Source: Lacticaseibacillus sharpeae JCM 1186 = DSM 20505 (GTDB lineage Bacteria; Bacillota; Bacilli; Lactobacillales; Lactobacillaceae). Taken from it: DNA of 64,000 bases. Below, piece by piece: positions 54,675 through 64,000 of the stretch. Positions within the stretch are counted from its first letter, which is position 1; every line of letters starts with the position of its first letter. The stretch is from contig NZ_AYYO01000011.1 of NCBI RefSeq assembly GCF_001436225.1, positions 1-64,000 of the forward strand. The letters run 5' to 3'. The notes under the pieces were generated by a model. The model was given only the letters and a program-made list of their open reading frames with translations. It did not search any database and was not told where the DNA came from. A program made the translations under genes and the position numbers.

Positions 54675-55124
54675 ATGACTAATCCAGTATTTGGTACCAA
54701 GAATCCTGATTATGATTATGTTGAACGTGTTGGGGTGTACGCCGTCATTCCGGATTCATCCAAGCGCCGGATTTTAGTGCTGGCCGCGCCCAACAACGCG
54801 ATTTTCCTGCCTGGTGGCGGGGTGGAACCGGGCGAAACGGATGCCGAGACGTTGAACCGCGAACTGCTCGAAGAATTCGGGGTCGCGGTCACCATCGGCG
54901 CCAAGCTCGGCAAGGCGGCTGAGTACTTCTATTCCCATCACCGCCAGACGGCCTATTACCATCCAGCAACCTTCTATGCGGCCCAGGACATCAAGGTGGT
55001 TGCCGACCCCCTGGAGGATTTCAACACGCTAATGATGATGCCGATTGACTTGGCACTGGCACAACTGAAGCGGCCCACGCACCGGTACGCGGTGGCGGAA
55101 TGGCTCAAAATGCAAAAGCAGTAA
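54675..55124 (+). CDS. NUDIX hydrolase
   Basis: 149 residues from ATG 54675, with AGGAGG before it. A complete NUDIX box: GGGVEPGETDAETLNRELLEEFGV. The segment VYAVIPDSSKRRILVLAAPNNAIFLPGG precedes it. Overall it looks like MutT-family proteins of about 150 residues. The substrate is unknown. It is divergent from the YdcF-like gene and ends in a shared terminator. Confidence 0.92.
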   Translation: MTNPVFGTKNPDYDYVERVGVYAVIPDSSKRRILVLAAPNNAIFLPGGGVEPGETDAETLNRELLEEFGVAVTIGAKLGKAAEYFYSHHRQTAYYHPATFYAAQDIKVVADPLEDFNTLMMMPIDLALAQLKRPTHRYAVAEWLKMQKQ

Positions 55125-55128
55125 TACG

Positions 55129-55160
55129 AAAGGACGCGACTTGCAGTTGCGTCCTTTTTT
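55129..55160. terminator. Bidirectional terminator
   Basis: AAAGGACGCGAC (55129-55140) with GTTGCGTCCTTT (one G-U pair), then T-run. It lies between convergent genes. Confidence 0.85.
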
Positions 55161-55165
55161 AGTGC

Positions 55166-56521
55166 TTACTGCAAAAGCTGGGGGTCGATGACTTCACCGT
55201 TTAGCAGGTACCGCTGGAACTGGGCGATGGTTGCCGTGTAGCCAGGAGTGCCAGGTTTGGCCAGCATCTGCTTGGGGAAGTAGAACCGTTCGTCCCCAGT
55301 GACCTTCCCGGTGATGGCGCCGACCAGGGGACTGAGTGTAGAGAGCTCTTCCAGCGTATCGTCCAACTGCATGATTTCAATCTGTGTCTTCGGGGTCGCA
55401 CTTGTGGGGTCGTACTGGTCATATGGCAGGTCGAAGTTCGAATCCGTTGCGGTGTAGTAGCGGCGGTCAAAACCGGCCGCGGCGACGAGGTCCGCCATTG
55501 CGGGCAGCAGGTTCGCTGAGCTGGTCGTGAATGTCGCCGACTTGAATGGCCGCCGGTCGAGGAAGCGCGCCGCCAAATCGCTCAAGGTGGGGTCGGGATA
55601 GTCGAGCCAGTAGTGGAAGTACGTGTTCAGCACACCATCATCGAGCATCAGGTAATCGTGCAGGGTGAAGTTCTTGTTGAAGAATGGCGCGAGGAGCCGC
55701 GGGTTGAAGCGCTCGTCGAAGTCGCCGGCCTCGAATAATTCCTTGGCCCGTTCGAGCAGCTTCGTCAAAATCACTTCCATACTCCGGGAAACGGGGTGGA
55801 AGTAAATCTGCTGGTACATCTGGAAACGGCTGACGATATAATCTTCAACCGCGTGCATGCCGCTGGGTTCAAAGGCAATCCCGCCAGCGTACGGCCGCAT
55901 CACCCGCAGAATCCGGGTCAAATCGAACAAGCCGTAGTTAGTGCCGGTGTTGTACGCGTCCCGCAGCAGGTAATCCATCCGGTCAGCGTCAATTTGGCTG
56001 CTGATCATCTGGACGACTTGGGGGTTCGGGTAGGAATGGTCGATAACGCTGGCCACCTTGGCGGGGAAGTCAGGACTGACGCCGCGGAGGACCTTGTTCA
56101 CTTCGGTGCTGGGGTCGGTCAGAATCCGCCGGGTAATCTCTTCGTGGTCGGTCCCGAAGATGTGCTCGAAGGTGTGCGAGTAGGCGCCGTGGCCGATGTC
56201 GTGCAGGAGGGCAGCACACAGGGCAACTAGGCGTTCATCGTCGTTCCACAGACCATCAGCACCACCATTTTGGGTTGGGTAGTTGCGCTGGAAGTTGTCG
56301 CAAATCTGGCGGGCAACTTCGTAAACACCCAGTGAATGGGTGAAGCGGGTGTGTTCAGCCCCCTGGAAGACCATGTTGGAGACACCGAGTTGGTGAATGC
56401 GACGCAGACGCTGCATTTCCGGGGTGTTAATCAGGTCCAGAATTACTTGGTGCTGGACGTGAATGTAGTTGTGCACGGGATCACGAAAAACTTTTTCCCG
56501 GGGTAACATTGGACTGTTCAA
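55166..56521 (-). CDS. HD-domain phosphohydrolase (YwfO-like)
   Basis: 451 residues. HD metal-site motifs: HTRFTHSLGVYEVAR, ALLHDIGHGAYSHTFEH and a later SSQIDADRMDYLLRDA. It resembles B. subtilis YwfO and dGTPase-type nucleotide phosphohydrolases. N-terminal EKVFRDPVHNYIHV is typical. Neighbours of ywfO in other Firmicutes include rpoE, and here rpoE lies 0.7 kb away, divergently. Substrate unconfirmed. Confidence 0.9.
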   Translation of the reverse strand: MNSPMLPREKVFRDPVHNYIHVQHQVILDLINTPEMQRLRRIHQLGVSNMVFQGAEHTRFTHSLGVYEVARQICDNFQRNYPTQNGGADGLWNDDERLVALCAALLHDIGHGAYSHTFEHIFGTDHEEITRRILTDPSTEVNKVLRGVSPDFPAKVASVIDHSYPNPQVVQMISSQIDADRMDYLLRDAYNTGTNYGLFDLTRILRVMRPYAGGIAFEPSGMHAVEDYIVSRFQMYQQIYFHPVSRSMEVILTKLLERAKELFEAGDFDERFNPRLLAPFFNKNFTLHDYLMLDDGVLNTYFHYWLDYPDPTLSDLAARFLDRRPFKSATFTTSSANLLPAMADLVAAAGFDRRYYTATDSNFDLPYDQYDPTSATPKTQIEIMQLDDTLEELSTLSPLVGAITGKVTGDERFYFPKQMLAKPGTPGYTATIAQFQRYLLNGEVIDPQLLQ

Positions 56522-56704
56522 TAGAAGGCCTCCTACTTGGTTACGTTCTATCTATATTATTATTCAAAGCTCTCATTAAATCCACCTACTGGCCCGTTCT
56601 TTCCCATCTAGAGCGTAATTTTGTTCGGCTCCAGCGTGGTTTCGCGTTATAATATCGGTTGAAGACATTTATTAGTCGAAGTTACGTACGTGGAGGTGCG
56701 CAGA

Positions 56705-57142
56705 ATGGATATGGCACAAGGAATTCCTGTTCGGGTGCAGCTCGAAACCTGGGTCACCCAAGATGGCCAGCAGGAACATCATCAGTTCGACGAGCAGGGG
56801 CAAATGGTTCGCCTCGGCGACACGGTCTATGTGCGCTATACCGAACCGGATGGCGACAAGCTGCCGGTGACCGTTAAGATTAAGGGCGACAAGCAGGTGG
56901 GTCTCAGCCGCGGGAGCAGTGCGGGCGACACCCACATGCACATGGATTTCATCGCGGAGAAGGAAATCGTGGCCCACTACCGCACGCCATATGGTATTAT
57001 TCCGGTAAGTACAATTACGCCGCGGCTCGATGCCGTCTTCACGACCGAGCCACTTGGTGGGCAAGTCTACGTGGAATACCGGCTCAAAGCTAACGGGCAA
57101 ATTTTAGGCGATTACCGCATGCGATTGCTTTTTACTGCTTAA
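56705..57142 (+). CDS. DUF1934 (YwiB-like) beta-barrel protein
   Basis: 145 residues from ATG 56705, selected by GGAGGTG seven bases before it. Short cytoplasmic beta-rich protein: RVQLETWVTQDGQ, YVRYTEPDGDKLPVTVKIKGDKQ, FIAEKEIVAHYRTPYGIIPVST. The lipocalin-like family is of unknown function and is often next to rpoE. A -10 TATAAT is at 56648-56653. rpoE follows 51 bases later. Confidence 0.85.
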   Translation: MDMAQGIPVRVQLETWVTQDGQQEHHQFDEQGQMVRLGDTVYVRYTEPDGDKLPVTVKIKGDKQVGLSRGSSAGDTHMHMDFIAEKEIVAHYRTPYGIIPVSTITPRLDAVFTTEPLGGQVYVEYRLKANGQILGDYRMRLLFTA

Positions 57143-57193
57143 TCAAGTATATTTAGATGTATCTGTGAAAATGTTGAAAGGGGCGCGACTAGT

Positions 57194-57751
57194 TTGAAAC
57201 TTGACGTATTCAAAGACGCCGATAAAACTGAGTTATCCATGATTGAGGTTGCTCATGCAATCTTGGAGGAAAAGGGCGACACGATGGCCTTCGTCGATCT
57301 CGCCAACGAGATCCAGACGTACCTTGGCAAGAGCGATGAAGAAATTCGCGAACGCCTGCCGCAGTTCTACACGGATTTGAACGTTGATGGGAGCTTCATC
57401 TCCCTCGGCGACAACGTCTGGGGACTGCGCTCCTGGTACCCATACGAATCCGTCGACGAAGAGGTTAACCACCTCGACGAAGAAGAGGGCACGAACCGCC
57501 GCAAGAAGCGCAAGAAGGTTAACGCCTTCCTTGCTGACGCGGGCGACGACGATGACGTGATCGACTACAACGATGACGATCCTGAAGACGACGACCTCGA
57601 TACCGACGAAGATTACGACGAATCTGGCGATGGCTACGATGATGCAGCTGAAGACGACCCAGATGACGGCGATGACACTGAAGACGACTTGCCAGACGGC
57701 ATCGAAGGTCAGCTCAACGAGTTCTCCGACGATGACGATGACGAAGAATAA
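57194..57751 (+). CDS. rpoE: RNA polymerase delta subunit
   Basis: 185 residues from a TTG start, with AAAGGGG about ten bases before. The N-terminal HARE-HTH domain (about 10-85; [35 protein letters not shown]) is followed by a disordered tail almost entirely Asp/Glu. Delta binds RNA polymerase and speeds recycling and promoter selectivity in Firmicutes. It ends at a terminator (57765-57792). Confidence 0.95.
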   Translation: MKLDVFKDADKTELSMIEVAHAILEEKGDTMAFVDLANEIQTYLGKSDEEIRERLPQFYTDLNVDGSFISLGDNVWGLRSWYPYESVDEEVNHLDEEEGTNRRKKRKKVNAFLADAGDDDDVIDYNDDDPEDDDLDTDEDYDESGDGYDDAAEDDPDDGDDTEDDLPDGIEGQLNEFSDDDDDEE

Positions 57752-57764
57752 GCATTGCAAGAAG

Positions 57765-57792
57765 CTCCCCGCACGTGCGGCGGAGTTTTTTT
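57765..57792 (+). terminator. Terminator of rpoE
   Basis: CTCCCCGCAC (57765-57774) with GTGCGGCGGAG (57775-57785), then T-run. Confidence 0.75.
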
Positions 57793-57872
57793 GTGCCATC
57801 GGCGGCCGTGAAAGTTTTCTGCAAATGTTTCACAATAAAATGAAACAAATCAAGAAACCACGGTGAATCAGG

Positions 57873-57901
57873 TTGACTTAGGAACGGCTTTTGGGTACGA
57901 T
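57873..57901 (+). promoter_or_regulatory. pyrG promoter
   Basis: TTGACT (57873-57878), 17 bases, TACGAT (57896-57901). It is followed eight bases on by GGGC at 57909, the initiation sequence needed for reiterative transcription in B. subtilis pyrG. Confidence 0.75.
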
Positions 57902-57908
57902 ACTTTTT

Positions 57909-58007
57909 GGGCACTCCAAGAAACAGCGTGAAGTAATTCACCTGTTCAGGAGTCAATTCAGTTACAAGCTCCCCGTTCCGATGAGAAATGGGGGGCTTGT
58001 TTTATTT
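57909..58007 (+). promoter_or_regulatory. pyrG CTP-sensing attenuator
   Basis: The leader starts GGGCACTCC (57909). A terminator follows: ACAAGCTCCCC (57964-57974) with GGGGGGCTTGT (57990-58000), 11 pairs, then a T-rich tract. In B. subtilis low CTP causes extra G residues to be added at the GGGC start; the poly-G end pairs with the CU-rich 5' strand of this hairpin and prevents termination. The features here match that scheme. Confidence 0.8.
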
Positions 58008-58095
58008 TTGTTGTTTCACCCCGAAATTTCTGTTGTTAATTGCTACTCGTTGTTGAGCAACCGGACGTGTACGTCGCGTTTGGTGCTCGGTTTAA

Positions 58096-59709
<1,614 letters not shown>

Positions 59710-59736
59710 AACCGTTTAACTTCATATCCTGTTATT

Positions 59737-59767
59737 GAAGCGCCCCTTGTTTTTTGAGGGGCGCTTC
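59737..59767 (+). terminator. Terminator of pyrG
   Basis: GAAGCGCCCCT (59737-59747) with AGGGGCGCTTC (59757-59767). Confidence 0.8.
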
Positions 59768-59840
59768 TATACACTGGAATAATGAATGCGAATTACAAGT
59801 TCGTAACACGACCGATTACGAGTAGTGAGGAATCGTTTTA

Positions 59841-61106
59841 ATGGAAAAAATGCTGATTCACGGCGGTAAGCGACTCGCCGGGGAGGTCGTCATCGGCGGC
59901 GCAAAGAATAGTACTGTGGCACTTATCCCCGCCGCAATCCTGTCCCGGACGCCTGTTGTTCTGGATGGCGTACCCCACATTCAGGATGTATACAACCTGA
60001 TGAGCATTTTGGGCGAAATGAACGTCAAGTCCGATTTCACCGGGAACATACTGAAAATAGACCCAACCGCGATTGTCAAAACCGATTTGCCGGATGGAAA
60101 AATCAAATCATTACGGGCTTCGTACTACTTTATGGGTGCGATGCTCGGTCGCTTCGGGCATGCCGTTATTGGGATGCCCGGGGGCGACGATATTGGTCCA
60201 CGGCCCATTGATCAGCACGTTAATGGGTTCGAAGCGCTTGGTGCCCACGTCATTGACCACAATGGCCTGATTGAAATCAACGCGCCTAAAGAGGGCCTCC
60301 ACGGGGCACGTATCTTTTTGGATATGGCTTCTGTTGGTGCGACCATTAACATTATTTTGGCTGCCGTCACCGCTAAGGGTCAGACTGTGATTGAGAATGC
60401 CGCTAAGGAACCCGAAATCATCGACCTGGCGACTTACCTCAATAACATGGGTGCAACCATTCGTGGTGCCGGTACGGAGACTATTCGGATCAGTGGCGTG
60501 GAACAGCTTGCTGCCCACAACGCGCATACGATTATTCCGGACCGGATTGAAGCCGGAACCTACCTGTCACTCGCCGCAGCAATGGGTGAGGGCATCATGG
60601 TGCGCAACGTGATTACGGAGCACCTAGATGCGTTCCTGGCGAAGCTCGAAGAAATGGGCGTGACGATGGAAGTGGGCGAAGACTCGATCTTCGTTTACCC
60701 ATCCGGCGAACTCAAGATGGTGCAGGTGAAGACCAACACCTATCCGGGACTGGCAACGGACCTGCAGCAGCCACTCACGCCACTGATGTTGACGGCGCAC
60801 GGCGAGGGCCGCATTATCGACACCATTTACCCTAAGCGGACCCGGCACGTGCCGGAACTGGTGAAGATGGGTGCCGACATCCACGTGGAAAATGATCAGA
60901 TTATTATTCACCACAGTCCAGATCTCCATGGGGCCGACGTCGTTGCGGAAGAAATCCGTGGCGGTGCGTGCTTGATGGTCGCTGGCCTCATGGCAAGTGG
61001 CGACACGGTCATCTCGAAGGTCGACAACATCCTGCGTGGTTACGACCGCGTCGTGATGAAGCTGAAGGCCCTTGGCGCCGACGTTGAGTTGTTAGATTTG
61101 CCCTAA
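59841..61106 (+). CDS. murA: UDP-N-acetylglucosamine 1-carboxyvinyltransferase MurA (Asp-type)
   Basis: 421 residues, the usual length. It transfers enolpyruvate from PEP to UDP-GlcNAc, the first committed step of peptidoglycan synthesis. [16 protein letters not shown] is the N-terminal Lys/Asn motif. The catalytic loop reads [14 protein letters not shown]: the residue equal to E. coli Cys115 is Asp116 here. This change is known to preserve activity and block fosfomycin alkylation. No clear promoter was seen. Confidence 0.96.
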   Translation: MEKMLIHGGKRLAGEVVIGGAKNSTVALIPAAILSRTPVVLDGVPHIQDVYNLMSILGEMNVKSDFTGNILKIDPTAIVKTDLPDGKIKSLRASYYFMGAMLGRFGHAVIGMPGGDDIGPRPIDQHVNGFEALGAHVIDHNGLIEINAPKEGLHGARIFLDMASVGATINIILAAVTAKGQTVIENAAKEPEIIDLATYLNNMGATIRGAGTETIRISGVEQLAAHNAHTIIPDRIEAGTYLSLAAAMGEGIMVRNVITEHLDAFLAKLEEMGVTMEVGEDSIFVYPSGELKMVQVKTNTYPGLATDLQQPLTPLMLTAHGEGRIIDTIYPKRTRHVPELVKMGADIHVENDQIIIHHSPDLHGADVVAEEIRGGACLMVAGLMASGDTVISKVDNILRGYDRVVMKLKALGADVELLDLP

Positions 61107-61118
61107 CTCGATTTGCGT

Positions 61119-61147
61119 TTGTTTCAGTAATCGAGTTGTGGTAAACT
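61119..61147 (+). promoter_or_regulatory. rpmE2 promoter
   Basis: TTGTTT (61119-61124), 17 bases, TAAACT (61142-61147), extended -10 TG at 61139-61140. A small CTGAG/CTCAG hairpin lies in the leader. Confidence 0.65.
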
Positions 61148-61206
61148 GAGACGGTTAAATAATATCTCTGAGGTAGGCAATATCTCAGGGCAAAGGAGTA
61201 ATTACA

Positions 61207-61455
61207 ATGAAGCAAGGCATTCACCCAGATTACCACCAGGTTGTATTCATGGACTCAGCTACGGGCTACAAGTTCATCGCTGGTTCAACGAAGCACAGCT
61301 CTGAAACCATCACCATGGACGACGGTAACGAATACCCACTCGTTCGTGTCGAAGTTTCTTCAGATTCCCACCCATTCTACACTGGTAAGCAGAAGTTTGC
61401 TAAGGCAGATGGCCGTGTTGACCGCTTCAACAAGAAGTACGGTCTCAACAAGTAA
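61207..61455 (+). CDS. rpmE2: Ribosomal protein L31, type B (zinc-independent)
   Basis: 82 residues. [22 protein letters not shown] at the start, [10 protein letters not shown] near the middle. The Cys residues of zinc-binding L31 are absent, marking the type B (C-) form. It joins the central protuberance of the 50S subunit. AAAGGAG precedes the ATG. It follows murA, a typical Lactobacillaceae position, and ends at a terminator. Confidence 0.97.
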   Translation: MKQGIHPDYHQVVFMDSATGYKFIAGSTKHSSETITMDDGNEYPLVRVEVSSDSHPFYTGKQKFAKADGRVDRFNKKYGLNK

Positions 61456-61471
61456 TCCTAGAAACAACGGG

Positions 61472-61499
61472 AACGGCAGACCTCGGTTTGCCGTTTTTT
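61472..61499 (+). terminator. Terminator of rpmE2
   Basis: AACGGCA (61472-61478) with TGCCGTT (61489-61495), then T-run. Confidence 0.85.
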
Positions 61500-61845
61500 G
61501 TTTGCCCCAATTTGCTCGCAAATGTCACAAAAAAGTTTATAAAAAAGCTTGGCGAAAATCGCAAAGTTTCGTCATTGAATACTTATTGTATTGTTTAGTA
61601 AAAACTATGCGGCTTTCGTGTAAAATGCTGTTTTTAGCGACTTTAACAGAATTTCGCCACCGAACAATCCTTAATGGGCGCCGTTTTCATCTCGACGTGG
61701 GAATAGTTAGCGGCAAAACGCTAAAGTGCCGGCTTTTTAACAGAATTCACAGATATAAAAACTGGCTAACGATATTCTTATGCAGACTAATGCTATTCAC
61801 TAATTTTAGGTGTCATAAATGAACCGCCAACCGTTTAGGAAGTGT
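61500..61845. other. AT-rich gap without a gene; direct repeats
   Basis: No ORF with a ribosome site was found. TTTAACAGAATT is repeated at 61642-61653 and 61736-61747. A TTAGCG/CGCTAA hairpin lies at 61707-61724. Weak -10-like TAAAAT occurs at 61621-61626. Confidence 0.4.
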
Positions 61846-61873
61846 TTGCAAAAGCATGGGGATGGGGTAATAT
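61846..61873 (+). promoter_or_regulatory. Promoter of a candidate small RNA
   Basis: TTGCAA (61846-61851), 16 bases, TAATAT (61868-61873). Transcription would start near 61880. Confidence 0.55.
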
Positions 61874-61879
61874 AGTCTT

Positions 61880-61969
61880 TGCAAGGGCGATGAACCCTAT
61901 ACAAACCTAAACTTACACTCCCCAAAAAAGTTCCCCCAAACTTTCCACCGCCCCGCGGTGGTTTTTTTA
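61880..61969 (+). ncRNA. Candidate C-rich small RNA
   Basis: About 90 bases from the promoter to an intrinsic terminator: CCACCG with CGGTGG (about 61945-61961) and seven T. A short AGGG/CCCT hairpin lies near the start. The middle is predicted single-stranded and has CTCCCC, TTCCCCC and TTTCC runs, complementary to ribosome-binding sites. No ORF with an SD is present. It may be an antisense regulator, or a leader of the gene at 62225. Confidence 0.5.
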
Positions 61970-62224
61970 TGCCCTGAATTACAATTTCAGACTAAACTTA
62001 ACGTATGGTAAGTAGAGACTTATTCCTGGACAAAATGTTGAACATATATTCACGGTTTTTGAACATAAGGCCCCGGATCGCACCAAATTCAATCGTGCAG
62101 TGTGGGTACGTGCGGACATGGAGACGGTCTTCGGGGCCTTTAGCGTGCCCGCCACACATTCAGTTAATCGTCGGCGCAAAATACGTTGGGCAGTATGTTA
62201 GACTTATTTTAGGAGGTGGCGGTC

Positions 62225-62881
62225 ATGCAGATGGTGAAACGAATTTTTTATTGGCTGAATATTGGGGGCGCAATTGCGTACATTGCATTTTGTGGTGTGC
62301 GCCTGGCCCAGGGACACGAGACGTTCCCCAACCAAATGCAGTTAATGGTGCAGGTGGCTTCGGGCATTATCATTGCGTCACTGCCGCTAATCATTGAACG
62401 CGTGACCAAGCGCCGGCTCCCGGACGTGTTGGTTGCATTGTATGAAGTGTTCATCCTGATGGCGATCTTGCTCGGAACCGGGATGCGGGCGTATTCAATT
62501 CAGTACTGGGACAAGATCGAGCACATTTTTTCTGCCGGCATTTTGGCGGGGACCGGCTACATGATCTTCGCGGCGCTGACGCCAGATGACCAGTTGGCCC
62601 GGACCAATCCCGCGCTAATTGCCATCTTTGCCACTGTGTTCGGTATCAGCATCGGAGTTTTCTGGGAATTCTATGAGTTTTCGGGGGACTCACTGCTTGG
62701 GATGAACATGCAGCGCTACATGGCCCACGGACACGCACTAGTTGGCCAAGCCGCGCTATACGACACAATGGGTGACCTCTTGATGGACGTACTTGGTAGC
62801 GTTGCTCTTGGCGTATACGGATATTTTGCGCTGCGCAAAAATCGGCGCTGGCTGGACACATTCAAGCTGCGGCGGCAGTAA
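62225..62881 (+). CDS. DUF2238-like integral membrane protein
   Basis: 218 residues from ATG 62225, with AGGAGGTG at 62211-62218. Five or six transmembrane helices. Segments FWEFYEFSGDSLLG and YDTMGDLLMDVLGSVALGVYGYF match the YjdF/DUF2238 pattern (W-E-x-x-E then D-T-x-x-D). A basic tail ends the protein. The family function is unknown. It stands alone between the rpmE2 region and a hypothetical gene. Confidence 0.82.
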   Translation: MQMVKRIFYWLNIGGAIAYIAFCGVRLAQGHETFPNQMQLMVQVASGIIIASLPLIIERVTKRRLPDVLVALYEVFILMAILLGTGMRAYSIQYWDKIEHIFSAGILAGTGYMIFAALTPDDQLARTNPALIAIFATVFGISIGVFWEFYEFSGDSLLGMNMQRYMAHGHALVGQAALYDTMGDLLMDVLGSVALGVYGYFALRKNRRWLDTFKLRRQ

Positions 62882-62999
62882 TCAAAAATAGTTAAATTAG
62901 GGAACCTTAATCCACCACGCGAGATTTGCGCACGCGTATAGCCCCAATGAAAATAGCGGTGTACAATGTCTATGACCATGCAGAAAGTGACGAATAGCC

Positions 63000-63746
63000 T
63001 TGCGTAATTCGATGATGTACGTGCGGTTCGAACCGATTTCGACCGCCTTCGTGACGATGGGGATTGAACCTGTCGATATGTTGAATACGGCCAACGCAAA
63101 CCCGCAGCACATCCTTGTGTTGCCCCCGGTTACGGACGACCTAACAATTAATGCCCACACTGGTTTCAATGTGATTGATGGTGGTGTGGCAGTCCGCCAG
63201 TTTCTTGAGAGTGTGCCGGGACGCAATGCTGCCTGGCTGGACTATCGGGAGCAGGACTTTGTGAACGATTTATTACCCCAAGAGATTGCAGAGCTGCTTT
63301 ATCTGGGTCACCGCAAAACGCACATGGCGCTGCCTTTCTACTACAAATTGCAGAATCAGTATGCCCGCGTGCCCATGGCGACCGGCCTGGTGAACTCGTA
63401 CTGGCGGCATCCCGAGATGTTCGAAGCGGTCTTCAGTGCGGCGATTAACCGCCACCTGCGCGACCTGCTGAACCAGCAGGCGTTCTGGCTGCGGATGCAC
63501 CGGCACGAAAAATTGCCGCAACTGCCATCTTCCGTGCAGAAGAGCTGGCAGGACATGTTGCCCGACGGTGTGGGCTTCGATTGGAACAGTGCGAAGGTGA
63601 GTGGCCAGACGGTCATCATCCCGCTCGTCCAGATTTCGGAGCGTCGGTTGTTCGTAGATGCGGACATCAACGACGTGCCGAGCGTGAAGGTGGGCCAATT
63701 GGTGCTCAACCGGGCAACTGGGGTATGGCATTCGATGCTCAGTTAA
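63000..63746 (+). CDS. Conserved-looking hypothetical protein upstream of murF
   Basis: 248 residues if the TTG at 63000 is used; ATG 63012 is an alternative and neither has a strong ribosome site. It appears soluble. Segments include MYVRFEPISTAFVTMG, QEIAELLYLGHRKTHMALPFYYKLQNQYAR and PSVKVGQLVLNRATGVWHSML. Base composition and codon use match the neighbourhood, and the frame is clean, so I accept it as a gene. I do not recognise the family. It precedes murF by about 100 bases. Confidence 0.6.
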   Translation: MRNSMMYVRFEPISTAFVTMGIEPVDMLNTANANPQHILVLPPVTDDLTINAHTGFNVIDGGVAVRQFLESVPGRNAAWLDYREQDFVNDLLPQEIAELLYLGHRKTHMALPFYYKLQNQYARVPMATGLVNSYWRHPEMFEAVFSAAINRHLRDLLNQQAFWLRMHRHEKLPQLPSSVQKSWQDMLPDGVGFDWNSAKVSGQTVIIPLVQISERRLFVDADINDVPSVKVGQLVLNRATGVWHSMLS

Positions 63747-63775
63747 GCTGGGCGTAACCAAATACAAGCAAACCC

Positions 63776-63817
63776 GTAGATGAGCTGCCTGGCGTCCTTG
63801 CCATCGCGCTCATCTAC
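63776..63817 (+). promoter_or_regulatory. Hairpin in the murF leader
   Basis: GTAGATGAGC (63776-63785) pairs perfectly with GCTCATCTAC (63808-63817). It ends ten bases before AGGAGA of murF and lacks a clean T-run, so it may affect translation or mark the end of the upstream gene. Confidence 0.45.
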
Positions 63818-63842
63818 AGGTGATTTTAGGAGAAGTAATATC

Positions 63843-64000
63843 ATGAAAATGACCCTTCAGGAAATCGCAGGGGTTTTGGATACAACCGTTGCAAAGGCCG
63901 CAGAGCAGTACTCTGTTACCGGTGTGTGCTTTGACACGCGCGAAATCAAACCGGGCGACTTGTTCGTACCGCTGGCGGGGGCGCGTGATGGCCACGATTT
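63843..64000 (+). CDS. murF: MurF, UDP-MurNAc-tripeptide D-Ala-D-Ala ligase (partial)
   Basis: The first 52 codons before the window ends. MTLQEIAGVLDT and TGVCFDTREIKPGDLFVPLAGARDGHDF are the MurF N-terminal UDP-binding segment. It adds D-Ala-D-Ala to the wall precursor. AGGAGA precedes the ATG. The rest lies beyond the window. Confidence 0.92.
   Translation, partial: MKMTLQEIAGVLDTTVAKAAEQYSVTGVCFDTREIKPGDLFVPLAGARDGHD

Noticed and set aside
61995-62397. A 130-codon ORF overlapping the start of the DUF2238-like gene
   Set aside because: It runs in another frame of a gene with a perfect SD and membrane-protein signature, and has no SD itself.

Overview
The window reads as chromosomal DNA of a fairly GC-rich member of the Lactobacillaceae; a Lacticaseibacillus- or Schleiferilactobacillus-like organism is my inference. 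The reasons are WxL-domain surface proteins with a DUF916/DUF3324 partner, strong AGGAGG ribosome sites, Rgg-type regulators, a ppx-ppk-ppx operon, and two conserved Firmicute blocks: metG-tatD-rnmV-rsmA-veg-ispE...purR...glmU-prs and rpoE-pyrG-murA-rpmE2...murF. I see no rRNA, tRNA, CRISPR array, insertion sequence or prophage.

Layout. 1-6.5 kb: a WxL surface cluster (four WxL proteins and one membrane-anchored WxL-interacting protein), in which nearly every gene is preceded by a hairpin or terminator-like leader. 6.6-8.4 kb: a 593-residue regulator that looks like two Rgg proteins fused head to tail. 8.6-14 kb: LemA/TPM, a CapA-like lipoprotein, a membrane protein and a MATE pump. 14-14.7 kb: a MazF-like/RelB-like toxin-antitoxin pair. 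15-18.7 kb: thyA-folA and a PadR/DUF4097 operon. 18.9-23.6 kb: the polyphosphate operon. 23.6-27 kb: a 17-codon peptide gene, unannotated by length-limited gene finding, divergent from two tandem Rgg-like regulators and followed by a secreted DUF1002 protein. 27-39 kb: accessory genes, including a three-way-junction RNA, a LytTR/LiaF-like/MFS group, a pair of paralogues of which only one keeps an HExxH motif, a GNAT gene with a 59-residue partner, a ThrE-type exporter and a PadR-controlled DHA2 efflux pump. 40-53 kb: the metG-to-prs housekeeping block, with a CDF metal transporter, a VanZ-RDD protein and a LysM protein inserted. 53-64 kb: mscL, YdcF-like and HD proteins, then the rpoE-pyrG-murA-rpmE2 block and the start of murF.

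How the parts relate. The housekeeping block covers translation and RNA maturation (MetRS, RNase M5, RsmA, L31), nucleotide supply (ThyA, DHFR, Prs, PyrG, PurR) and wall precursors (GlmU, MurA, MurF). RNA-level control appears repeatedly. There is a clear pyrG-type attenuator, terminator-like hairpins in the purR and prs leaders, leader hairpins in the WxL cluster, a three-way-junction leader at 27.2 kb, and two candidate standalone RNAs at 36.0 and 61.9 kb. The strongest candidates for undescribed biology are the peptide/tandem-Rgg locus, the repeated WxL leader RNAs, the 27.2 kb RNA, the C-rich small RNA at 61.9 kb and the HExxH/degenerate paralogue pair. All coordinates, motifs and pairings were read by eye; no search or folding program was run.
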